Below, piece by piece: positions 38,114 through 44,999 of a DNA stretch of 64,000 nt; position 1 is the first letter of the stretch, and every line of letters starts with the position of its first letter. The stretch is from NCBI RefSeq assembly GCF_003285005.1, contig NZ_QMFA01000001.1:310001-374000 (forward strand). Reading direction: 5' to 3'. Under the pieces are notes generated by a model, which did no database searches, was not told where the DNA came from, and was given only the letters and a program-made list of their open reading frames with translations. The position numbers were made by a program, and so were the translations under genes. This DNA is from Paenibacillus sp. YN15. Lineage in GTDB: Bacteria > Bacillota > Bacilli > Paenibacillales > NBRC-103111.

Positions 38114-39064
38114 ATGACGTTTATTGAGACCAGAATCAAGGATCTTCATGCGCATTTTCCCGATCTGAACGTCCCGAAGGATCTGGATGCATTCTGGACG
38201 GATGTGCTGGCGGAAACCCGGCGGAAGCCCTTGTCCGGCACCCGCCAAGCGATGGATACGCCGCTCTTGGGAGTAGCTGCCTACGAGGTGGTTTACCTGG
38301 GCATTGACGGCACGCCCATTCATGGAAATTACCTGGTGCCCGAATTTCTTGGAAAAGAACGTTATCCTTGTATCGTGCAATATCACGGCTACACCGGAAG
38401 CCGGGGAATGCCGGAGAACTTCGCCCATTATCTGCTTTCCGGTCTGGCGGTATTCTCCATTGATGTCCGCGGCCAAGGAGGCGCAACCGGCGATCTGGCC
38501 CCGTTGGAAGGCGGACAAGTCAAAGGCTGGGTTACCCGCGGCATTACCGACCCTCATAAAAGCTATTACAAATCTTACATAACCGATGCGATCCGCGCGA
38601 TAGATTGGGTGCTGGAGCAGCCGGAGATTGATCCCGCCAGGGTAGGCGTGGCAGGAGGCAGCCAAGGCGGCGGTCTGGCGCTTATTGTCAGCGCGGTGGG
38701 CGGCCGGCATTCGTTTGCCGTGGCGGATATACCGAATTTATGCTATCTGGATTGGGCGGTGTTCAATACAACCGGCTCTTTGACGGAAATCGCCGATTAC
38801 ATCGGCCGTTATCCCGACCAAATGGAGACGGTGCTGAACACCATCAGCTATTTTGACAACGCCGTGCTGGCGGACCGGATCAAGATTCCGGTGCTGGTGA
38901 GCGTAGGGCTGAAGGATACGGTTTGTCCTCCCGAAGCCGTGTTTGCCGCCTACAACCGGATTCAATCCCAGAAGCAGATTGAAATCTTCCCGTCCCACGC
39001 CCATGCCACAGGGCCGAAGCATGTGCGGACCGTGCTGGAGTTTATCCGGAGGCAGGTTTTTTGA
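38114..39064 (+). CDS. CE7 acetyl xylan esterase / cephalosporin-C deacetylase
   Basis: The product is 316 residues from ATG 38114, directly after AGGAGGA; the open frame begins 48 bases earlier. CE7 marks are present: YHGYTGSRGMP (oxyanion region), SIDVRGQGGATGD, nucleophile serine in AGGSQGGGLAL, Asp in VGLKDTVCPPE and catalytic His in PSHAHATGP. There is no signal peptide, as usual in CE7, which deacetylates short xylo-oligosaccharides or other acetylated sugars in the cytoplasm. A 7-bp hairpin (CATCCCC-GAC-GGGGATG) lies just upstream of the ribosome site and might affect translation. Confidence 0.9.
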   Translation: MTFIETRIKDLHAHFPDLNVPKDLDAFWTDVLAETRRKPLSGTRQAMDTPLLGVAAYEVVYLGIDGTPIHGNYLVPEFLGKERYPCIVQYHGYTGSRGMPENFAHYLLSGLAVFSIDVRGQGGATGDLAPLEGGQVKGWVTRGITDPHKSYYKSYITDAIRAIDWVLEQPEIDPARVGVAGGSQGGGLALIVSAVGGRHSFAVADIPNLCYLDWAVFNTTGSLTEIADYIGRYPDQMETVLNTISYFDNAVLADRIKIPVLVSVGLKDTVCPPEAVFAAYNRIQSQKQIEIFPSHAHATGPKHVRTVLEFIRRQVF

Positions 39065-39081
39065 CTAAGCTGAATGATTGA

Positions 39082-39433
39082 GGCTGTCCGAAAAGTCAAA
39101 TGGGATGAATAAATATTCAGCAAGCTACAATCTCTCCCGGAAAAAGGCTGTCTTGAGAGCTTCAAAAATGGGAGAAACTTTAACGAATCTATGTATCGCT
39201 ATTTGACTATATGTGAGCATATTTTAAATCTAACGAATCGTAGGATTGCTATTTGTCCGAATTTGCGCCGAAATGCGTTCAAACAGGCGAATAACGCCAT
39301 ATAGATTCGTTAGATTTTTTATCATGCCCGTTTTCGCGAAATAGCGTGAGATAGATTCGTTAGCCAGATTCTGCTTGTCCTAAGACGTATGCTTTCGAAT
39401 ATGTATTCACCTTGGTGTACTTTTCGGACAGCC
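39082..39433. mobile_element. Non-autonomous IS-like remnant (MITE-like) with terminal inverted repeats
   Basis: GGCTGTCCGAAAAGT at 39082-39096 is exactly inverted at 39419-39433. The similarity continues inward (GAATAAATATTC at 39107-39118 against GAATACATATTC read inward on the other side), giving imperfect arms of about 37 bases. The 352-bp interior has no transposase frame and carries repeat cluster C. Ends of the GGCTGTCCGAAAAG type are familiar from IS elements of Bacillales; the family is recalled, not searched. No target duplication is obvious. Confidence 0.65.
39181..39362. repeat. Repeat cluster C: two direct and two inverted 23-bp elements
   Basis: TAACGAATC...GCTATT occurs at 39181-39203 and 39231-39253, and its inverse AATA(A/G)CG...GATTCGTTA at 39290-39312 and 39340-39362. 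Spacers are 27, 36 and 27. Same layout as clusters A, B, D and E, with different arm sequence. No gene is seen in 39065-39598. Confidence 0.78.
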
Positions 39434-39558
39434 CCTTTTGTGCGCTTCCTGCTGCTTCAGGTTGTTGCAGGCAGCTGTACGTACAGCGGGAAAGAATGCA
39501 GGCAGCGCTTATCCCAGCGGGGAATTGAACTGTATCGGATAGAGGCTTTACAAGGAGA

Positions 39559-39574
39559 AATAACACGTGTTATT
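39559..39574. promoter_or_regulatory. Predicted LacI-family operator in the regulator's own leader
   Basis: AATAACACGTGTTATT, a perfect 16-bp palindrome ending 24 bases before the lacI-type start codon. The same palindrome, extended to 20 bp, lies at 41221-41240. The even, CG-centred symmetry fits LacI/GalR operators. Confidence 0.75.
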
Positions 39575-39598
39575 ATGAGCGTGAAGAGGTGGAAACAG

Positions 39599-40648
39599 AT
39601 GAGCCGAAAGCGGGTGACCAGCTTTGATGTGGCCCGTCGGGCGGGCGTGTCGCGCAGTGTGGTTTCGGCTGTGCTGAACAATACGCCGGGCATCGGGGTC
39701 AGCGAGGAAACAAGGGAGGCGGTGCTGGAGGCCATCCGGGAGCTGGATTACCATGTGGATGCCCAGGCCCGGAGCATGAAGACGGGCAAAAGCATGTGTT
39801 TGGCTGCATACGGCAACTTGAAGCATCCGCTGTTTCTGCAGCTGCTGGAGGGAATGCAGAAGAGCTGTGAGGCCAGGGGCTATCAGATTCTGCTGTGCTC
39901 AGGCTCCCGCGGCGGCGGGCAGGACCGCAGCAAGCTGCTGACGCTGTATCATCAGCGCAGGATTGACGGGATTGTCACCTTCGATGATACCAGCTATTGC
40001 GATACCGCCTGGGCGGAAGAGGTGATCCAGGCCGGGGTGCCCTATATTTCGGTGGAGGGCTTCGCCGAGTATGACGGAGTTTCGTCCATTCAGGCGGACT
40101 ATCGGGGGAGCATCGCCCTTGCCCTGGATCATCTGGCCGGGGGAACGGGAAGCGCTGCTGCGGGACCGTCTGCCGCCGTACCGCTGTATCTGGAGATGGC
40201 CAGCCAGGCCAGCAGCGGGAATTGGGCGGAGCGCAACCGCCGCGAGGCTTATGCCGAGTGGTGCGCCCGGCGGTCTTGTACGCCGCGGCTGCTCCAACTG
40301 GAGGAGTCGCGCCCGGACGAGCTGGAGAAGCTTCTGGCCGGACATCTGGCAGACGGCAGCTTGTCCGGCGGGCTGCTGATCAATTGGTCCAGCTCGGTTC
40401 CCGATCTGTACCGGGCGGCATGGAAGCTCCGGCTGCGCATCGGCGAGGACCTGCGGGTCATGGCGGCGGACAACACCATCCGCGGCCACAAGCTGCTTGT
40501 TCCGGCGCTTAGCTGCGTGGAAATCCCCTACGGCAGAATGGGAGCCGAGGCGGTGGAGGCGGTGCTGCGCCAGATGGACGGCGGCCGGGATAAGCAGCCG
40601 GAGAAGATATGGCTCCAGGCCTCCCTTCACAGGGGGGAGAGCGTGTAG
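39599..40648 (+). CDS. LacI/GalR-family transcriptional regulator
   Basis: The product is 349 residues from ATG 39599, six bases after GAGGTGG; the open frame extends far upstream through the IS-like remnant without support. The N-terminal LacI helix-turn-helix is clear (FDVARRAGVSRSVVSAVLN, then the hinge-helix region). The effector domain follows (LLEGMQKSCEARGYQILLC, RRIDGIVTFDD, VMAADNTIRGHKLLVPALS). The segment after ALDHL lacks the usual GHRRIAYI motif and reads GGTGSAAAGPSAAV, so the ligand domain is atypical. Predicted to bind the palindromes at 39559 and 41221 and to control itself and the GH38 gene. Confidence 0.88.
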   Translation: MSRKRVTSFDVARRAGVSRSVVSAVLNNTPGIGVSEETREAVLEAIRELDYHVDAQARSMKTGKSMCLAAYGNLKHPLFLQLLEGMQKSCEARGYQILLCSGSRGGGQDRSKLLTLYHQRRIDGIVTFDDTSYCDTAWAEEVIQAGVPYISVEGFAEYDGVSSIQADYRGSIALALDHLAGGTGSAAAGPSAAVPLYLEMASQASSGNWAERNRREAYAEWCARRSCTPRLLQLEESRPDELEKLLAGHLADGSLSGGLLINWSSSVPDLYRAAWKLRLRIGEDLRVMAADNTIRGHKLLVPALSCVEIPYGRMGAEAVEAVLRQMDGGRDKQPEKIWLQASLHRGESV

Positions 40649-40675
40649 AGGCGGAGGCGCCGGTGGGCAGGTGGA

Positions 40676-40921
40676 GAATAGCGGAAAGTGGGTTTCCGCT
40701 ATTCCCCGTCTGCGGCAGCAGAATGCCTGATAGCGGAAAGGAATTTTCCGCTAATCTCCGCAAGCTGCCGCCCAAACGGCGGCGGAGAGGGCAATAGCGG
40801 ACACTTAGCTGCCGCTATTCGCCTCCAGAGGAAGAATGCAGGCAAATAGCGGAAAGTAGCTATCCGCTATTCTCCGCCCACGGCAGCGGATGCCTGATAG
40901 CGGAAAAGTATTTCCGCTAAT
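40676..40921. repeat. Repeat cluster D: five 26-28-bp hairpin elements
   Basis: Elements lie at 40676-40703, 40729-40755, 40792-40819, 40844-40871 and 40896-40921, of the form AATAGCGGAAA-N-TTCCGCTATT. Spacers are 25, 36, 24 and 24. The central spacer forms its own GC-rich hairpin, and the first and last spacers are similar to each other (GGCAGC then ATGCCT). Between 40922 and 41220 I see no feature. Confidence 0.8.
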
Positions 40922-41220
40922 ACCTCCAATTAGTTTGCACGGAGGTCATAGTGAGCCCCAAAGAGGCAGCGAGCGCCAACGGGGGGACCTTTCTCACCCG
41001 GAGCGCCCGCGCAGCCCTGTCTGCTCAGAGCATCCTCCCAGCCTATTCGCTCACAGCATCATCCGGAATACCCTCTGCATCTCCATCTGCTCACAGCATC
41101 ACCGGAAGCGCAGGCAGAATGGCAGCTTTACTTGGCGCTTGTATGCGCCCTCCCTACGGGTAAAACCTTCAACATCACATGCAGAAAACTGGCTCCGCAC
41201 AGGCGGGGCTGTTTATCAGC

Positions 41221-41240
41221 CTAATAACACGTGTTATTAG
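41221..41240. promoter_or_regulatory. Predicted LacI-family operator upstream of the GH38 gene
   Basis: CTAATAACACGTGTTATTAG is a perfect 20-bp palindrome containing the 16-bp palindrome of the lacI-type leader. It lies 300 bases before the GH38 start. Confidence 0.75.
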
Positions 41241-41300
41241 AAGCCATATGTATCGTTCACATTTACCCTATATATTTACCTTTCACACCTAGTACTAGCT

Positions 41301-41472
41301 TTCATCTCACATTTACGCTCACCCACAACATTAACTTTTCATCTTCACGTTTACGCTCACCCACAACATTAACTTTTCATCTTCACGTTTACGCTCGCCC
41401 ATAACATTAACTTTTCATCTTCACATTTACACTCATCCATAACATTTGCTTTTCATCTTCACTTTTATATCT
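41301..41472 (+). repeat. 38-bp pyrimidine-rich tandem repeat in the GH38 leader
   Basis: TTTACGCTC or its variant recurs at 41312, 41350, 41388 and 41426, exactly 38 bases apart, with a decayed fifth start near 41464. The unit contains CATTAACTTTTCATCTTCAC. The 38-base period is not a multiple of three. It lies between the predicted operator and the GH38 ribosome site. Confidence 0.85.
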
Positions 41473-41540
41473 ACCTTTTACCTCCACCTTCATCTTTACC
41501 TTACCTTCACACTTACTTTTCATAAGGAGGCGTCACAGCC

Positions 41541-44500
41541 ATGTTTTGGACAGAGGAAAAGCTTGAGCTGCGCTTGAAGGAGCTGCAGGATTACCGCTAC
41601 AAGGAAACAATCTCTCTTGCCGAGTGGACCTTCCGGGAGGACCCTGAGGGAGCCAACGGAATGTACCCGCCCGCCTACGAGGGCGAAACGGGCACGATGC
41701 ACATCGGCCAGAAGTGGAAGGGAAGGGACCGCTACCTGTGGTTCCGCCGCCAGGTTCGGCTGCCTGTCGAATGGAAGGGGCAGCGCGCGCTGGGCCTGTT
41801 CGACTTCGGCAAAACCGGAGCCGGCCATAACGGCGGTTTTGAGTCCTTGCTGTATGTGAACGGCAGGCCCTACCAGGGGGTGGACAGCAACCACAAGGAA
41901 GTATTCTTCGCCGATGAGCTGATTGGGCAGGAGCTTGTGCTGGACTTCCGCCTCTGGTCCGGCCTGGATCCGTCCGCCCGCCCCATCGAGCAAGAGCATG
42001 AGCTGAAGCGGGCGGATCTGGCCCTCCTGGACCCTGCTGCCGATGATCTGTATTATACCGGCCGGGCGGCGCTGCATACCTCCCGGCAGCTGGCCGAAGG
42101 CCAGCCGGAGAAGCAGGAGCTGCTGAAGACGGTGAACCGGGCGTTCAACCTGGTGGATTGGTCCAAACCGGGCAGCGTTGGCTTCTACGAATCCGTTGCG
42201 GAAGCGGCCGGTTCCCTGCGCCGGGAGGTCGCGGCCTGGGAGAAGCGCCATGCGGTAACCGTGACCTGCATCGGACATACCCATATCGACGTGGCTTGGA
42301 TGTGGCGGCTGACCCATACCCGGGAAAAAGCGGCCCGCTCCTTCTCCACGGTGCTGCGGCTGATGGAGCAGTATCCGGAGTATGTCTTTTTGCAAACCCA
42401 GCCTCAGCTGTACGCGTACATCAAGCAGGACTACCCGGAAATCTATGAGCAGATCAAGGTTCGGGTAAAGGAAGGCCGTTGGGAGGCCGGAGGGGCCATG
42501 TGGCTGGAGGCGGACTGCAATATTACCTCCGGCGAGTCCCTGGTGCGGCAGATTCTCTACGGCACCCAGTTCTTCCGGGAGGAGTTCGGCGTGGAGTGCA
42601 AATACCTGTGGCTGCCCGATGTGTTCGGCTATAGCTGGGCGCTGCCGCAGATTCTGAAGAAATCCGGCATCGACACCTTCATGACCACCAAAATCAGCTG
42701 GAGCCAATACAACCGGATGCCCCACGATACCTTCCGCTGGAGAGGCATCGACGGCAGCGAGGTGCTGACCCACTTTATCACCACACCGGAGAAGGCCGAA
42801 GACAATGTCTGGTGGTACACCTACAATGGCCTGATCGAGCCGTTTGCCGTCAAGGGCATCTGGGATCAATACCGGGACAAGGATGTGAACCGGGAGCTGC
42901 TGTTGTCCTACGGGTACGGGGACGGAGGCGGCGGGGTCAACCGCGATATGCTGGAAATGCGCCGCCGCCTGGACGAGATGCCCGGTCTGCCCCATGTGAA
43001 AACCGGCAAGGCCGATGATTATTTCCAAAGGCTGCAGGACACCTTTGGGAGCACCGATCAGTACGTGCATACCTGGGACGGGGAATTGTATCTGGAATAC
43101 CACCGCGGCACCTACACCAGCCAGGCTCACAACAAGCGGATGAACCGCAAGCTGGAGCTTTTGTACCGGGAGGCGGAATGGCTTCAAGCGGTGCTGGCAC
43201 TGGAGGCCGGACAGCCCGGCGGGTATCCGATGGACGACCTGCGGCGGGGCTGGAGCATCATTTTGCGCAACCAGTTCCATGATATTCTTCCCGGTTCCTC
43301 CATCCGCGAGGTGTACGAGGATTCCCGGGTGGAATATGATGAGGCCGAGCAGTTGGGCCGGAAGGTGCTGAACGGAGCGTTGGCCGGATTGGCGGAAACA
43401 GGCGCAGGGCCACGCACGTCCACTCGCGAAGGAACAGGCTTCACCGTGTTCAACAGTACCTCCTTCGCCAGAACCGATCTTGCCGTGATCCCCGTCTCCG
43501 ATGCTGTCACTTCAGAGGGACAGTGGAAGGACGCCGCCGGACAGGCGCTTCCGGCCCAATACGGCGACGGACAATGGCTGGTTCAAGTGGAGGAGCTTCC
43601 GGCTCTGGGAGGCAAGACGATTTTCTTCCAAAAGGGAAATGCGTCCCAACCCGGCCAACTCACCACCCTTCCTTTCCACTGGAGTGAAGGAGCGCTGACC
43701 ACGCCCTTCTACGAATTGGAGTGGAACGCTAACGGCCAACTGACCCGGATTTGGGACAAGGCGGCCAACCGTCAGGTGCTGGCGGAAGGGCAGCGGGGGA
43801 ATGTGCTTCAGGTGTTTGAGGATAAGCCCAAGATGTTCGACGCCTGGGATATTGATCTGTTTTACCAGCAAAAAATGCGCGAGATTACGGAGCTGACCGT
43901 TGTTTCTCTGGCGGAAAACGGCCCGCTCTCCGCAGTGGTCCGTTTCCAATGGCGCTACATGGATTCCGTCATTGTCCAGGATATGAAGGTATATGCCCAT
44001 AGCCGCAGAATCGACTTCGAGACCCGGGTGGACTGGCAGGAGCGGCAGCAGCTGCTGAAGGCGGCCTTCCCTGTGGATGTCCGGGCAACGGAAGCCACCT
44101 ACGATATCCAGTTCGGCAATGTCAAACGGCCTACCCATTGGAATACAAGCTGGGATTATGCCCGTTTCGAAACCGTGGGCCATCAGTGGGCGGATTTGTC
44201 CGAACGCAGGCACGGGGTAAGTCTTCTGAATGACTGCAAATACGGCTATGACATCAAGGATAATGTAATGCGCCTCTCCCTGATCAAATCAGCCATCAAT
44301 CCCGACGAAACAGCGGATCAGGGCAACCATCTGTTTACCTACTCGCTGTTGCCTCATGACGGGGATTGGGTGTGCGGGGAAACAGCCATGGAGGCGGCTT
44401 TCCTGAACAGCCCGCTGATTGCGGCGGAGGGAGTATGCCCGGACAAGGCGCTTCAGCCTGTGCTCTCTATCAACTGCCGCGGCGCCTTCCCTGGCGAAAA

Positions 44501-44735
44501 TGGACATGTAGCCGTGGATGCGGTGAAGCAGGCGGAGGACGGCAGCGGCTTGATCGTCCGGCTGCATGAGTTTGCCGGCATCCGTGGAACGGTAGAGCTG
44601 TCCAGCAGCTATCCCGTGAAGTCCTGGCAGGAATGCGACCTGCTGGAACGCCCGGCAGGAGAGGAATCGGCGGCTCCGGTTATGGAGGCGGCTGTTCAGC
44701 CGTACGAGATCAAAACCTATCTGCTCCGCTTCTAA
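41541..44735 (+). CDS. GH38 alpha-mannosidase
   Basis: The 1064-residue product has no signal peptide, so it acts in the cytoplasm. It has a beta-sandwich-like N-terminal domain, then the GH38 catalytic domain with zinc site IGHTHIDVAWMW (about residues 245-256) and the nucleophile region LWLPDVFGYSWALPQILK. A mid domain and C-terminal beta domains (WNTSWDYARFETVGHQWADL, SLLPHDGDW) follow, as in bacterial mannosylglycan hydrolases. It starts after AAGGAGG. Likely trims alpha-mannosides brought in as oligosaccharides. Predicted to be under the LacI-type regulator through the palindrome at 41221. Confidence 0.92.
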   Translation: MFWTEEKLELRLKELQDYRYKETISLAEWTFREDPEGANGMYPPAYEGETGTMHIGQKWKGRDRYLWFRRQVRLPVEWKGQRALGLFDFGKTGAGHNGGFESLLYVNGRPYQGVDSNHKEVFFADELIGQELVLDFRLWSGLDPSARPIEQEHELKRADLALLDPAADDLYYTGRAALHTSRQLAEGQPEKQELLKTVNRAFNLVDWSKPGSVGFYESVAEAAGSLRREVAAWEKRHAVTVTCIGHTHIDVAWMWRLTHTREKAARSFSTVLRLMEQYPEYVFLQTQPQLYAYIKQDYPEIYEQIKVRVKEGRWEAGGAMWLEADCNITSGESLVRQILYGTQFFREEFGVECKYLWLPDVFGYSWALPQILKKSGIDTFMTTKISWSQYNRMPHDTFRWRGIDGSEVLTHFITTPEKAEDNVWWYTYNGLIEPFAVKGIWDQYRDKDVNRELLLSYGYGDGGGGVNRDMLEMRRRLDEMPGLPHVKTGKADDYFQRLQDTFGSTDQYVHTWDGELYLEYHRGTYTSQAHNKRMNRKLELLYREAEWLQAVLALEAGQPGGYPMDDLRRGWSIILRNQFHDILPGSSIREVYEDSRVEYDEAEQLGRKVLNGALAGLAETGAGPRTSTREGTGFTVFNSTSFARTDLAVIPVSDAVTSEGQWKDAAGQALPAQYGDGQWLVQVEELPALGGKTIFFQKGNASQPGQLTTLPFHWSEGALTTPFYELEWNANGQLTRIWDKAANRQVLAEGQRGNVLQVFEDKPKMFDAWDIDLFYQQKMREITELTVVSLAENGPLSAVVRFQWRYMDSVIVQDMKVYAHSRRIDFETRVDWQERQQLLKAAFPVDVRATEATYDIQFGNVKRPTHWNTSWDYARFETVGHQWADLSERRHGVSLLNDCKYGYDIKDNVMRLSLIKSAINPDETADQGNHLFTYSLLPHDGDWVCGETAMEAAFLNSPLIAAEGVCPDKALQPVLSINCRGAFPGENGHVAVDAVKQAEDGSGLIVRLHEFAGIRGTVELSSSYPVKSWQECDLLERPAGEESAAPVMEAAVQPYEIKTYLLRF

Positions 44736-44765
44736 GCAAACAAGCATCCTCCCCATTTGCTGCTA

Positions 44766-44802
44766 ACCCGCCGCAGGCCCACAGGCTTGCGGCGGGTTTT
44801 TC
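44766..44802 (+). terminator. Rho-independent terminator of the GH38 gene
   Basis: ACCCGCCGCAGGCC pairs with GGCTTGCGGCGGGT, then TTTTTC. Confidence 0.85.
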
Positions 44803-44918
44803 TCATGCTTCGTCCGCAAATAACAAAAATCGTACAGAAAAACCTAAAGATTCTTAAGGCCTGCAAGGGAGGGATCACATTACACTGTAAGCATCCCATG
44901 GGAAACTTTTAGCAAAAA

Positions 44919-44932
44919 TGTAAGCGGTTTAT
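44919..44932 (+). promoter_or_regulatory. cre-like site upstream of the first GH43 gene
   Basis: TGTAAGCGGTTTAT, about 68 bases before the start codon; matches the other three cre-like 14-mers. Confidence 0.5.
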
Positions 44933-44999
44933 TACAATCGATCATTTCCCGTCTGCCAAAAAGTTCCATATAAAATCCCCTGAGGAGGAAATTAATGCA

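Noticed and set aside
39389-39598. Extended N-terminus of the lacI-type frame
   Set aside because: The upstream part is the right arm of the IS-like remnant and the operator palindrome. The true start is fixed by GAGGTGG and the helix-turn-helix position.
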